NCBI GenBank assembly: GCA_050084515.1 | Contig: CM114271.1 | Coordinates: 14,942,001-15,006,000, forward strand | Length of the DNA: 64,000 bases | DNA from: Blasia pusilla | Taxonomy: Eukaryota > Marchantiophyta > Marchantiopsida > Blasiales | Direction: 5' to 3' | Shown here: positions 1 to 16,554 of the stretch, piece after piece | How positions within the stretch are numbered: the first letter of the stretch is position 1 | How the letters are laid out: each line of letters begins with the position of its first letter | The notes under the pieces: model-generated | What the model was told of the DNA's origin: nothing | Database searches by the model: none | What the model saw: the letters and a program-made list of their open reading frames with translations, nothing else | Program-made: the position numbers and the translations under genes

Positions 1-682
1 CATGCCCGAGTCAGCGAGATGCGATTAGAGCTCGATGGCAGGGAGAGAGTGATGAGGATTTGGTGCGAGGATGGCACGCGTCAGCATATTTGGGCTTCTT
101 GGCTATGGAGAGCCATATTGCTGAGACTTCGATGGCGAGGTCTGATGAAGAGTCCTTAGATCTAGAGGCCAGTGAAGAGACGACAGGTGGCCGAGATATT
201 CACGACAATGGAGAAGTCTTCGAGTACGTGCGTAGTGGCAGCGTCGCAAGCACAATGGGTGCTAGAGAGCGGGATCGGATCCTACAGCAAGCTAGACGGT
301 TACGGTGGGTGGGGACATATGTATAGCGAGTGTGGGAGGATGATAGAGTGCTTGTAGTGCCTCATCCTTCATAGAGAGCACGTTTGGTGCGTCATGCCCA
401 CGAGGAGTTGGGTCATTTTGGAGTGAAGCGGATGTACAACTTGCTCCAGGTTCATTATCGGTGGCGAGGCATACATACTGATGTTCAACAGTTTGTTTCC
501 AGATGCATAGTGTGTGATCGAGTCCGGGCATCGTGCAATGCTCCGACTCCACAGTTGCATCCATTTCTGATAATGGGTTTAGGTTATATGTGGAGTTTGG
601 ATTTTGCATGACCTTTATCTTTGACGGAGCGTCATAGTTGTTATATGTTGGTGATGGTTGAGCACTATTCAAAGTGGATAGA
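1..682 (+). pseudogene. Ty3/gypsy integrase fragment, same family as the 17.4-22.3 kb element
   Basis: The translation matches, residue for residue over long stretches, the RNase H-integrase linker and the integrase zinc domain found at about 19,830-20,510. Shared marks are WHASAYLG, ASTMGARERDRIL and HAHEELGHFGVKR. The His-His-Cys-Cys zinc-binding residues are present at about 390-530 and are followed by the start of the catalytic core (WSLDFA). In-frame stops lie near 324 and 372 and again after the WSLDFA motif, so it is not functional. Coding homology stops abruptly at 682, where a different LTR begins. It also runs off the left edge, so this is the remnant of a second copy of the element. 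Confidence 0.8.
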
Positions 683-1725
683 TGTCGCATTCCTACTCTC
701 CTTGAACGTCAATCTTTATCGTTGCGGAAGCGTATGTTCAGTAGGACACGATCTCATCGCCGGTCTGGATCCAAACACACACTCTCGTTAATCGGGTCTG
801 GATCAACCAGCGTTCCAACCCACCGAGTTCTCAACTTGGCGTCTCATCAAGATCAACCTTCCTTACTTTCTAGTTTCCAAAACATGGCAAGTTCTTCAAG
901 ACTTGGAACAAACTTCTTGATTAGTCCAGGAACCTACAACGGCACTTGCGCGCCTAGCGATCCCAACTGTTCAACCGACCTCGTGTGAGTTCCAAACTGA
1001 GACCCAAGTAATTGAGTCGCGGGGTGAAATCCAAGAGGGATGTCTAAAATCGCCTCCATAGACTTGGTTCAGATTTTCCAACCCAACCCCAAACTCTCGA
1101 TCCGTTCCATGCCCTTGACCCGCCCCATGGCGCCCAAAGTGGGGTTCAAGTTCCAAGAACTCTCAGAGACCTTCCCCCTTACAAGTACTTGTGGGGTTCT
1201 CCAATAATCCCCCCACCTTTTGGAAAAGGAGGGTCGGGCCCTTCGTTCTGGCCCTCAACCCGACTCTACTTACAGCAATTTCCAAGTTGTTTCTCAGCTG
1301 CTGCTTATGTGTTTGCAGATATCTTTAGTGGGTTTGAACCGTCTTTCCATAAGTCTTCCAACACATCCTTGTTCAATCCAAACACATCTTGGCGCTAAAA
1401 GTTATAGCCATAAATACGGTCAAAAACTCTCAAACGCAAGTGGCGTTCCAAATCCGGATTCTTCCTTTGGCAACCCACTTCCTAGACTCAACTCCTTTCA
1501 AGTCTTGTTCCGCGTTTGGTCCAGGTTTCTCAATCGCGACCATAACATCTAGAACACGACGCCTTGCTTGCGTTTCGTCTCTTGTCTCTTCTTCGAGACC
1601 ACTCCAACGCGCAAACCATCTTAGCGTGAGCCCGCTAATGTTTCAATGTTCCGCTTTTGCACTCGTTTGGTCATGAGGGTTGCGACACTCATCCCTCTTT
1701 AGAGGTTGATGCCCTCATCAATGCA
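683..1725 (+). repeat. LTR copy A (TGTCGC... family)
   Basis: This block is closely similar over about 1 kb to the solo LTR at 36,698-37,724, in the same orientation. It begins with TGTCGC and shares the CTACTCTCCTTGAACGTC segment and a later GGGCCCTTCGTT segment. It interrupts the integrase core of the preceding fragment, so it inserted after that element. The right boundary is approximate because similarity to the other copy fades after about 1,695. No matching target-site duplication was found on the right, so the original right end is probably lost. Confidence 0.7.
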
Positions 1726-2412
1726 AACCTTTGTTATGTCAAGTCTCTTGGGCAGCCTACCCCTTGAAATTGAATTACGTTCTGGTGGCTAATCCGCAAT
1801 TCCTCTTAGTCTACAGTTGTCGCTTTGCACCACTTAGAATTATTAGCCTCTCCTCTTTGATAAGCATGGACTCGTTCCAAAGAACTAACCTATCAAATAA
1901 GCTAACTAAGTGTGCAACCTTAGACTCTTCTGGCTCATTCTTGTAAACATCACACCTGTTTACTTGGTCTACAAATCGTACTATTATTGGGTCGCTCTCG
2001 CATTCGACTTAGGCGCGTCACTAAGTTTACTTATGTAGCCATAAGTAAGATCATCACAAGCCCCAAGACAGATTCATCTGCCCCGCCGACGCTAGGGCGA
2101 GCCCGAGTGTAATCCAACACAAGGTCGTGTTCTAGGTGTTTATCCACATACGAGCTCTTACCTCAAATACTCCTTGTCTGTCCTCTTGACTTACATCCTA
2201 AGCCTATGATGAATGACTCATAGCCATGCACTACCACATAAAAATTGCTATCAACTCTGGCATCAAATCTCCAAATCCATGCACTCCTTTATTGCAACAT
2301 TAGCATATTCTAGTTACAACGGCCATCAGCCCAAGATTCCAATGGGTATAAGTCATGTCTCTAGCTTCTCCACGTACTAACATATGTGATTTGCTTGCGT
2401 TTGCTTGAAGTC
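1726..2412. other. Non-genic retroelement debris
   Basis: No intact gene is visible. On the minus strand there is a short open stretch around 1,820-1,950 with a protein-like composition (VAHLVSLFDRLVLWNES) that ends in stops. It may be gag or spacer sequence of the chromodomain element just to the right, but I cannot assign it to a family. Confidence 0.3.
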
Positions 2413-2762
2413 TCACAACAACCCTTGCGCGTGTTCCAAATCCGCCTCCGTAATCCAAGTCGCCTCCTTCACATGGAAGCCCTTCCATTTAACCAAGTAT
2501 TCGTACTTGTTGGCCCGACGCCTCGAACGTAAGATGGTCTCCACCTCAAATTCCGGCTCTTCATTTATGATTATCGGGTGCGGTCTCACCACCTGTCTCC
2601 GCTCGAAACATCCATTATCTTGAAGATATTTCTTCAACAATGACACATGAAATATCGGGTGAATCTTGAACTCGTCCGGCAGCCCCAATGTATACACATC
2701 CTTAAACGGGTTTGCCACAATCACATACGGTCCAGCATACTTGGCAAACAGCTTTGCATTTG
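2413..2762 (-). pseudogene. Chromovirus integrase C-terminus with chromodomain
   Basis: The minus strand encodes the typical end of a plant chromovirus polyprotein. A GPY-like segment (KLFAKYAGPYVIV) comes first, then the IHPIFHVSLLKKY motif, then a chromodomain whose core reads KYEYLVKWKGF followed by ATWI. In this family the chromodomain is thought to guide integration to heterochromatin by reading methylated histone tails. The rest of pol is not found upstream on this strand, so this is a truncated remnant. It is a different Ty3/gypsy lineage from the PHD-bearing element at 17-22 kb. Confidence 0.8.
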
Positions 2763-4900
2763 ATAATCATGCTGCATATTTTCGACTCACGCCCATGAAA
2801 AATTGATTGAAATTCCATCTTGTTGGAGCTAGTGGATGTCATGCATTCCTACAAATTGACTAGATATTTGTTGTTGTGTTTGAGTTTTTCAACCATTTAT
2901 GAGATAGGGCATTTATCGATTGATATGTCTATGCCACATATGCCACTCATGGGTTCATGTTAACATTTGATAGACCCTTTGATTCAATTGTGACCATATC
3001 ATGATGCTCAAAGTTACAACACGCCACCTGATCGTAATATTGTGCCACTCATGTCATCTAATTGTAATGTCGTCTTCCTATCATCATATCACAATAAACA
3101 CATAGAGAGAGGATTGCGTGACCTAGGGCATATAGAGGATATATAGAGCCATTGAAATTGAGGCCTATGAAAGGACTTTGAGGATGGGTCTCAATATGAC
3201 CTTGGATGACCATGAGGAATTGGCATGAAAACTTTACAAGATAGGGAAGAGGCAAGCACATCGACATCCCATATGAATCCTAGGAGGAACCTTTGTTAAC
3301 CACGATGTTGGAGGGCAGTTGCAACCATCTATAGTGATTTATATCTAGCATTGAAAATTCACCAAGATGAATAATATTGGACAAAAAAGTTTATACTTTT
3401 CTCTTGGTCGATGTAGGAGGAAGTGTTGATACTTTCTCTATTGACTCATACGAATTTAATTTTTCTTATAAATAATGGATAACCATGCATGTTTATTTTG
3501 TACTTAAAGACATTAACACAAATCCTTCTCATGTTCATGTTAACTCCTAATCTTGAGCATGTGGGCAAGTAGAGGGAGAGAGACAAAGCTTGGTTGTTAT
3601 AGTTCACCCTTTGAAATTTAGATAGTTTCTCACCTTCGAAGTATCAACTTTGTGCCACTACTTGTGGCCCTTCATCTAACTAAACATCATGACTATCGAC
3701 TTTGGGGTTTGCTTCTTGGGACATATCCTCAAGGTTATTTAGGGTACTCTAATGGATAATGACACCTTATATGTCTTCACTTCCTGAATTCATTATATTC
3801 TCGAACCTCATATTTTTTGCATGCTATTTCCAAATGCATGTCTCATGGTTGGTCTTGTCGTAATTCATGCTTTGGAAATAATTTTATGGTGATACCGATC
3901 ATTTTGATGAATCCTTCCTTCACCTCCTAGTTGGTCCTTTTCTTAGGAAATGGAATCAAGGCTTGCTCATGCATCTCATCTTGTTCATTAGTTCTCACAA
4001 ATGGTTCAAGACTTCGCTCATGTACAAGTCTCAAACCCTCTTAGTCCTATCACATAGTTTATTGGTCGAGTTGTATTGTAGTTGTTTCAAGGGTTCTCAC
4101 CCATCTTAACATACCCCAAAACCTTGTGAACCGCTCCATCCTTCTTCACTAGGCAAAATTTCCCGTATGACTCTTACATCCATCTTGAATATGCTTATGT
4201 CTCATGGCTTGTATTGCTTGGACTCCATGTTGTTTCCATAGTCTTGCAATCGACTTTATGATGGAAAAAGTTAAGTAAGATGATTCGTGGTCACGATTAT
4301 CAACGTAAGGCCCCGCCATCATACAAATCTAATCCTTAGCTTTTTGCGATGTGAGAGCAATAATAGGCTTGTGATTAATCAAAGTATTGTCAAGTTGAAG
4401 GAAGGATTGGCTTGATTCAACAAGAAACTAATCGATTTGGAGAATGTGGATCTCGATTGAATTATTATGTAGGCTCAATGAAACCTTAATTAAGGAAAAT
4501 AGTGTCAATATGTCCATGCGCCAAACTACTAATAGTTTATGTGACACAATTTCCATTTGTTGAAATTTATATGTTTGGTGAAAAAAAGGGGGAAAATTTT
4601 CAACTTTCACGTGAAATGTGATCAAGTAGTGGGAGTGAATTTGTGAAGAAACAAACTAGTGTTCATTTTTCTAATTGGAAAATCTTTAAAACTAGAAGAA
4701 TTTAAGCTGAAAATATCTTCACTCGATAGGCACGCGTACAACATTTCATGACCAACATTTTCACATGAAGGTGTGGAATTTTCTTCTAACACCACAAAAT
4801 AAATAAATAATGTAACGCAATAAACTATTTTGAAATTCTCTCACAAATCATAAAAAAGCGAAGTTATAAGAAATGACTATAAGAACCTTCATATAAGCTA
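2763..4900. other. Gene-free AT-rich stretch
   Basis: Only short open frames without recognisable domains are present on either strand. The composition is AT-rich with no clear repeats apart from scattered simple tracts. I see no gene here. Confidence 0.5.
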
Positions 4901-5117
4901 CTAACAAGATGCTCGTGCGATGCACGAAAAATAGAAAAGTGTTTGAAGAGTTCTTGTTAGTGTATAGTCCGTGAAGGGAAGGAACTAATGATGTTACACA
5001 AAAATTCAAACTTTTTTCTGCCCGTGACATGAATTTTTTTTTTTTTACTACCCAATTGCTACCTGTCAAACAAAGATGTTTGCAAATCAAAAAAGCACTC
5101 TTACTTAATAATATAGA
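4901..5117 (-). mobile_element. Small non-autonomous Helitron
   Basis: Read on the minus strand, the element starts with TCTATATTATTAAG preceded by A. It ends with a short hairpin (CGTGCATCGCACG), then about ten bases, then TTAG followed by T. These are Helitron termini: 5' TC, a 3' hairpin near CTRR, and insertion between A and T. The 217-bp body is similar to the element at 14,511-14,712, sharing TTGATTTGCAAACA, AGCAATTGGG and AACATCATTAGT-like segments. It has no coding capacity. Confidence 0.65.
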
Positions 5118-8100
5118 TTTTCATGACAAAATTCATATTATAATGAAAGAAATAAAAAAAAATCATTCCTAGGTAGTGGCGTTGGTGGTGTCCTTGGGAT
5201 CCCAATCGTATGAGGTGGGTAGTTGGATAAAAAATTAATTAAAAATTTTTAAAATGGGAAGTAGGAAATAATAAAAGTGATATTTCGGTGGATGGTCAAA
5301 GTCATGCGGTTAGCGGCAAAAACTCGTATCGTACTACCACTATGTGCTGTATCGCGTGGTGGACGGACGGCCGGATTTGATTGGCGTAGGTGCCACAACA
5401 GCGTGCGATGCGTGGTGGCTGTTGGATATTCACATCTACGGTCGTCCACAGAAGCGTGGCTGTATTTCTGTATTGTCATGAAAACAATTGTTTCACACCT
5501 TACGGCTCTGCTTAAATGGAAAATCGACAGCTTTTATATTAAGCTGTTCGATTGCATCTGGTTCTTGCGTGGACTCAAAAAATGGCCACAACTCTTTGTT
5601 CTTCGGATATTTCTACAATTTTCTCGGTGGTTTCAGTGCTTTTGGCGTCGCCCAGTTTATTTAAGTGGGAATTGTTTTCTTGACCTAGTGAGGGAAAGGG
5701 TGGGCTGTGCAAATATGCCAAGCAGAAATTATGCTAAAACATAGGGTATTTTAGTCACAATTGCGTGCTCGGCGCCGGTATTTTTGGCTTCCATTTTTAA
5801 TAAATATAATTAATTTCCATTAAGGTAATGATGAACGCCTTACTCTTCCATTTCCTAAGGAGTACCAAATAGCTCTTTACTACCATTTTCCATCTCCTTT
5901 GAAATTCAAACATGATCTTTCCTCCTCCCTCAAATTTTAGTCATCCATCATGATTTTAGGAACATTTCAAAAGAAAATTAAGAAAAGTGTTTGCATTTTT
6001 TCATGTTGAGCATATTGTGATAATCCATATTATAATTTGAGGAGTGCTTATTACATGGCGATGACATATGTCATTCTTAATCTAACACATATTTCAGGAG
6101 AGGGGCGTATATGCACGTATACATTTCATGACACGGGGATGTGTATGCACAAGACCCTCGCGGGCACTAACTAGTATAGACTATTGGAGGTTGATTATGT
6201 CTTCACATCCCACTCTCTTTTGCTTACTCTCATGATTGAAAAAAAAAAGAGGCCCTTTTATTTCAGCGATGTATTTGTCTATAAGTACATTAATTTTCTT
6301 TTAGTGTATATAAACCCCTTTTTCATCAAGAGATGTAAGGGTATGAAAGATGGTGATGGATTTTAAATGCAAAGATATGAAACGCCAAATATTTTATCAT
6401 GCATGTAAGCTTGCGGCCTATGTCTAATAATCTTGGTGACCAGCTTGTAACAATTCATGAGACTCTTTGCCAAATTAATCTTATCTCGTAAATAATTTTC
6501 GCAGGATAATTTGGTCTCATGGCATATTCTAAGAAATTGTGGCGTTGACGTATTGGTTTCCTTCGCTGTCTCTTTTATATATATAAATTCCATAAAATGA
6601 GGGAATTTTATTCAGTCTCCGTGTTTTCATTCGCTTTTATGTTTTTTTTCCCCTTCTTCTCTTCTAAAAAAAAGTAAAATAATTTCTCTATATGTGTTCA
6701 CGTCCATAAACTGCAGATGACTGCGTACGGAATGCTCATCCATGGAATCGCAACTTTAACACGTGTTAGCTAATCTTCGGCTTACATGTGACATGCATGC
6801 ATATGCATGTGATGATGCCACATGCTCAAATTGTTCCCTAACTGACCGCATTTTGCATATCACATGGACTTTTGAGAAGCCACATGTTTAGGGTCCGTTT
6901 AAACATCTCTCTCCTTAAATATAGTCATTTTTGGGGTTATGATGGATTTAGTACAGTTCGTAAACGTATGCTCCTCAACACGTGGCTCCATGCAGTTGGT
7001 GACATGCTTGCAATACCTTCTTCTACTTGTTGAATTTTCTTTTTTCTTTCTCATTGAAACACCCATTTTCATACGACTTTTCGTCTTGGACGGAATACAT
7101 GGGCTGGGATAAGGGAAATCATTGAAGACCTCATTTTGCTATTTGGGCTGGTGGGGAATGGTCCCCCTAATTGATGCGTCCAAATCCTCATCAAAAACCC
7201 ATTACCAAAGGGATGAACTCCTTTTGTATGCTCGTTTTAAGAAAAAGTTGCCAAGAGAGACCAAATTTGAGGGCATGTTTGAGTAATGTGTTGTAGTTGA
7301 ACGAATAATCTTGGTTACATTGTTCAAAAACTAGTGGGAGTCTAAAATTGATATAAGTACCAATTAAAAAATTTACCTTCATTTCCAAGTTACATGTAAA
7401 AGAAAAGGTTGAATACCATTTAACTCCTTTAGAAGTAAGAGTTTCATGGACTTATCAAAATGAAGAAAGCTTCTTTCTTCAGGTAATGGCACACTTACCA
7501 TTCCCGCGGAGAAGGCTCCTGCTTTCATAACATAGCCGTAGAGGAATTAAACCCAAAAACACTATTTTGGTCAAGCAAAATCGCAATACCCTTCCATTCT
7601 GATGTCAAGTTTTTTCAAGCAGTGCTGAGGGAATGTAACACTCACCTTGATTGCACTATTTCATACAACAAATGAGTCCAAGTGACACATACATAGGAGT
7701 ACCTGATGCATTTTCTCTTCCAAAAGAATGAGATGTACAAGTTTATCAACTGAGTTCAATTACTCACTTCAAGTGAATTGGAACTGAGTACTCGAGGAAA
7801 ACCGTTGGCGATTCCATCCGGAAAACATCTGAGAGACATTAAGGAGCTCACATGTCACTCCACTTGAGGTACCTTCACATGAAGGTCTTGCTTGTGCAGG
7901 CAGGGCTATGTCCCAATCAAATCAGGACCTCAGACACGAGCTATGATCATCTACCGTTCTGAAATTGAGAGTGATAGCTTTACAGTCCTCGTACGTTACA
8001 TTTCCTTTGCCTCTATTACCAAGGTATAGACTATAAATCTTTATATATTCGTCACTGCTCCTTCCTCCTGTGCCTGCAGAAGATGTACTTATGAGTGATA

Positions 8101-8456
8101 CCACATGAACTGAGATGGAAGAAATGCTTTTGGGGCAAGACAACAACCTGTGTGATATATGCGTGACATAAACCCAACTATATCTCACACGTATTTGTAC
8201 ATAGATACTTCATGGAGTATAGTGTACCTTTAACTGCCTTGCTCAAAGGCGGAAGAAAGAACAGGCTTTACTCACTACCAAAGCTTTGCTCTCCAAAATC
8301 TCGCTGTGAAGTGAGTTTATGCAAACAGGCGCGGGTGGTTCATCTTCAATCAAATCTTATCCATTCTACATGTTATTTTGGCAGAACATGATTTATTCAA
8401 AGGGTTGGACACTGAATAGGCTAAGTAGCCAGTGGTAGTAGTTTGACATGAGCGGT
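5118..8456. other. Gene-free stretch downstream of glutathione reductase
   Basis: A 155-codon open frame at 5,277-5,744 (+) shows no domain and no homology I recognise. The sequence around 6,150-6,175 ends in CACTAACTAGT after a short GC-rich inverted segment and could be another Helitron 3' end. About 7,400-8,456 should include the 3' UTR and flank of the glutathione reductase gene, but I cannot place the polyadenylation site. Confidence 0.4.
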
Positions 8457-13485
<5,029 letters not shown>

Positions 13486-13930
13486 CTCCGCCTCCGGAAT
13501 TCGCCAACCGCGACTCGCAGACCCGATTATCCCCTGCTCCCAACTCCCCTCCCCTCCCCTCCAAACGCGGATCGAGCAACCTCGCTCTATCACCGACTAC
13601 CCATCTCTCGCCTCCAATACCCGCGCACCTTATCAGACACTCTATCCATACAGACGCTCATCTCAATCACAATCGAAATCTCTCTCTCTCCTTCCCTCCA
13701 ACACCTTCTTCCTGAGTTCTTTCTCTCTGTGCGGAGCAGGAGGAAGAAGAGCAGCTGCTGCTGCAGAGGGCTGGTGGTTCACAGGGGTTTGGGACGGGGT
13801 TGGGGTCCTCATCCGAGGGACTTCACTGGGCGACCGCCGCGTCGGCGGGGAGCGGGGCCACGTGGACGGGTGGACGTCGCCACGTGTGAGACGGAGAGGA
13901 AGGCGAACATTAGCCATGCAACTTGTTAGG
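13486..13930 (-). promoter_or_regulatory. GC-rich 5' UTR/promoter zone of glutathione reductase
   Basis: This GC-rich, CpG-containing block lies directly upstream of the first glutathione reductase ATG and contrasts with the AT-rich DNA beyond 13,960. A pyrimidine tract at about 13,678-13,720 on the plus strand reads as a GA tract on the coding strand, common in plant 5' UTRs. The long open frames here on both strands look like by-products of the GC content. The transcription start cannot be fixed from sequence alone. Confidence 0.45.
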
Positions 13931-14384
13931 CCCGCTGGCTGGCATTTGGCGAGAGGCTTCCGGTGTTTAATCGGGAAATTTTGTAATAAAGTTCTACGGT
14001 TTTATTTCTTAGATAAGTAATTAGAAAATACTATTTACCAGTTTCTTTTTTTAATTAAATTTTTTTTAGGACCTCTTGAGATTCCGCTCTTCATCATTCC
14101 AACACCACTTAATTAACAATGCCTAGCATGGGTATACTCACCAGGTATACTTGCCCATAGTTGAGTTAATTTCACCAAGTGTTTCCAACTCCTAGATAGA
14201 TGAAAATATCAATAATAATTTTATAGACGCGGAGTGCATTATAACCTATTGCAACATGTCCCTCCTCGGAACGCTTGCAACCAAACGCTTAGTTTGGTTT
14301 GCAAGCGTCCTTACTTCATGAATGCATGACCTCCACTTCTTAAGAAGACTGTTGTATAAACCATGCTTTATGGAGGACGGATGA

Positions 14385-14510
14385 TCATATTGTCAAAAGT
14401 TTGAAGAAGCTTTTTTCTGCTTATGCTACGAAAGTACGTTCTAATCGTCGCAATGCTATATCCACGACAAAGAGGCATTTGCAAATCAAGAAGTTATCCT
14501 CCCTTAATAA
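14385..14510 (-). mobile_element. Partial Helitron copy, inverted, abutting the next one
   Basis: Read on the minus strand, this stretch carries the body of the same small Helitron family. A TTCTTGATTTGCAAA segment is followed by an AGCAGAAAAAAGCTTC-like segment, matching the copies at 4,901-5,117 and 14,511-14,712. Its own 5' TC end merges with the 5' end of the element starting at 14,511, so the two sit head to head. The 3' hairpin end is not visible, so it is truncated. Confidence 0.5.
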
Positions 14511-14712
14511 TCTATATTATTATTATTAGAGAGTGCCTTCTTGATTTGCAAACACCTTTGTATTTGACATGTGGCAATTGGGCAACGAGAAAATGTTTCA
14601 CATACTATGGGAAGCAAGAAAAATTAAATTTGTGTGCCGCATCATTAGTCCCTTCACGAGCTATTTAAACCCTCTTGTTTTTTTTCCGTGCATAGCACGC
14701 TCACCTTACTAG
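14511..14712 (+). mobile_element. Small non-autonomous Helitron
   Basis: The element begins TCTATATTATT preceded by A. It ends with the hairpin CGTGCATAGCACG, an 11-base tail and CTAG followed by T, which is the canonical Helitron end and target arrangement. It is 202 bp long, non-coding, and shares its body with the minus-strand copy at 4,901-5,117. A short GATA-type simple repeat follows at once. Confidence 0.7.
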
Positions 14713-15080
14713 TATAGATAGATAGATGAATAGATATGAGGAATTATGCCCAACATAATATCTTTATTACGAAGAAATTTTTCCTATTTTCCTTACTAAT
14801 CTTTTGGTTAGATCTTGTCTTCAGAAATCCCCTCGATCCGTTTTGTGTCCCTTGTTCAAAAAAACACCTCTTCTTATTGTATTTTACCGAAATCAGGCTT
14901 GATGAATATTTTCAAGAGCAATCACTACCAATTAGAAAATGTGTGATAAGTATTTACTTGAGGGAGGAATTCCATTTTGGACTTTGGGAGAAATCTAGAT
15001 GTTATCTATCAACTCAAAGTTAATTACCAACGATCTGCCTTTATTAACACCTAGCAAGCCACCACCACCTAGTCACACAA
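14713..15080. other. Short gene-free spacer
   Basis: Tetranucleotide-like TAGATAGATAGATGAATAGAT is followed by AT-rich DNA with one unrecognised 95-codon frame at 14,736-15,023 (+). No domain is seen. Confidence 0.35.
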
Positions 15081-15165
15081 TAACGTGCGCCTACTCTCGT
15101 TGAACGATAATCTTTGTTGTTGCGGAAGCGTGGGTTTAGTAGGTCAGGCTCTCAACGCTGATCTG
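15081..15165 (+). repeat. LTR fragment, TGTCGC family (copy C)
   Basis: About 85 bp match the beginning of the LTRs at 683 and 36,698, with shared CTACTCTCGTTGAACG and TTGTTGCGGAAGCGT segments. It is truncated at both sides and lies directly next to the antisense gag, so it may mark the insertion of one element into another. Confidence 0.6.
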
Positions 15166-15169
15166 TACC

Positions 15170-16554
15170 CCAGCCTCACGTCCGGCGTCTCCCTCGGCGC
15201 GTCTAGGTGGTGGTACTCTACCTCCTCCACGGGCAGCTGCACCACCCTGTCGGGAAACTCCAGCTCCTCATCCCCCAACGGGACCACCTAGTGCACAATC
15301 TCTAGGCCCACTCGGACCTGCTACTCGCTCTGGTGCCCTCTCTAGCCCTCGGTCCGGACGTAACTCAGGATGTAGACTGAAACACTAGGCGCGTGTTTGA
15401 CCATACCTTTGACAATATTCACACTGATAACCTACTGGTGCAGCACCATCTCCTCCTCCATGTTGAGGCACACGTCCATGACCCTGACGAGTGCAATCGC
15501 GCTGATGACGGGCTCCACCACATAACCAACAAGTAATAGTACGTGACTGCTGGTGAGCGGCATATGAAGGCGCAGGTCTCTGTGGCACGGCCTCTCGGTA
15601 TCCTCCTGAGGCGAGAGCGTGGGGCTGGGGGAAGCGATCCACGATTGTGTGCACCTATCTTGGACTCCAAGATGTTCGGTGGTGCCACAACCGACCTATC
15701 TTGAGTCCATGTTCTTTCGCACACAATCGTGGATCGCTCGCCAGAACCCATGGTGGCTACGCTCTCCTCTGCCATGTTGCGCTCAATGTTCTCATCGGTC
15801 CTAAAAACATCTCTCAATGTAGGTGAGGTGTTCATAAGAAGCACCCACTCCCGCACCTGTGTCCGCAGGGTCCGATCCAGCATCACGTACCATGACTGGA
15901 TAGCCTGAGCCTCTGTCACCCCTGAGTGACGTTGATCAACCGACGCAAGCGAGTATAAGCCTCACGTAAACTCTCACCCAGGCGCCTCTGGAAGTTGTGG
16001 GGGCTCCACAACTTTTCCGTTTGTACCCCCTGGTAGCTCGCCCTCAACTCAGCAAAGAACTCAACCACAGGGTTCAACCTCAGACGAACCCGACTAGACG
16101 GTGCAACTGCTCCCGTGCGAGTCACCCCTCCTAAAACGTCACTAGTGGAAGAGGAAGTAGCCTCTCCTGACTCCTCCTCCTCATCTAGGAACGGCTTCGT
16201 CCATGACACATAATGTGGGTCATAGTAGAGCCTCCACGCCTCGATCTCACGTGCATATCTCTGAGAGAACTCATGGTAATCGTCCATGGGCGCCCCCTCT
16301 AAATGCTGGAACATACCGTTCCATGCTGTAAATGGGTTAAACTCTCTAGAGTTCCTGGCCCGCTGGGAGTCGCACCAACTCCTAAACTCTGGTATGAAAT
16401 CGTGCAACTCAATCGTGCCTACTGGACCTGAAAACCTACGCGGTCCTCTACCCCGATCGTCCATCTCGTACGCCCAATTGGTAGGACCACTCACAATGTG
16501 TGGCGATGTGCTCACAAACTCCTCTACACCCTCCCCCTCGTCTGACAATGACAC
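15170..16554 (-). pseudogene. Retrotransposon gag with zinc knuckle, frameshifted
   Basis: The minus strand encodes a gag-like polyprotein starting near 16,554 (MSLSDEGEGVEEF). An acidic N-terminal part comes first. Next is a retrotransposon gag capsid segment (NPVVEFFAELRASYQG, LGESLREAYTRLRRL, then RTQVREWVLLMNTSP). Last is a single zinc knuckle, CWLCGGARHQRDC, at about 15,530. Two frame changes break it: a one-base slip near 15,918 in a run of G, and another near 15,654 inside a fold-back palindrome. Coding-like sequence continues to about 15,170. It lies antisense to, and divergent from, the pol region starting at 17.4 kb, so the two cannot be one transcription unit as arranged. Whether it belongs to the same family is unknown. 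Confidence 0.7.
15633..15738. repeat. Fold-back palindrome inside gag
   Basis: A 20-bp arm at 15,633-15,652 is the exact reverse complement of 15,719-15,738, with a 66-bp spacer that itself contains imperfect repeats of CCTATCTTGGACTCC. The palindrome coincides with a change of reading frame in the gag pseudogene, so it looks like a rearrangement scar. Confidence 0.8.

Noticed and set aside
683-2762. LTR copy A as the LTR of the chromodomain element at 2.4-2.76 kb
   Set aside because: The LTR reads in the plus orientation (TGTCGCGCC-type start) while the chromodomain is on the minus strand, and no primer site or polypurine tract links them.
5277-5744. 155-codon open frame
   Set aside because: No domain, signal or homolog is recognised. 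The frame lies in repeat-rich intergenic DNA and is compatible with chance.
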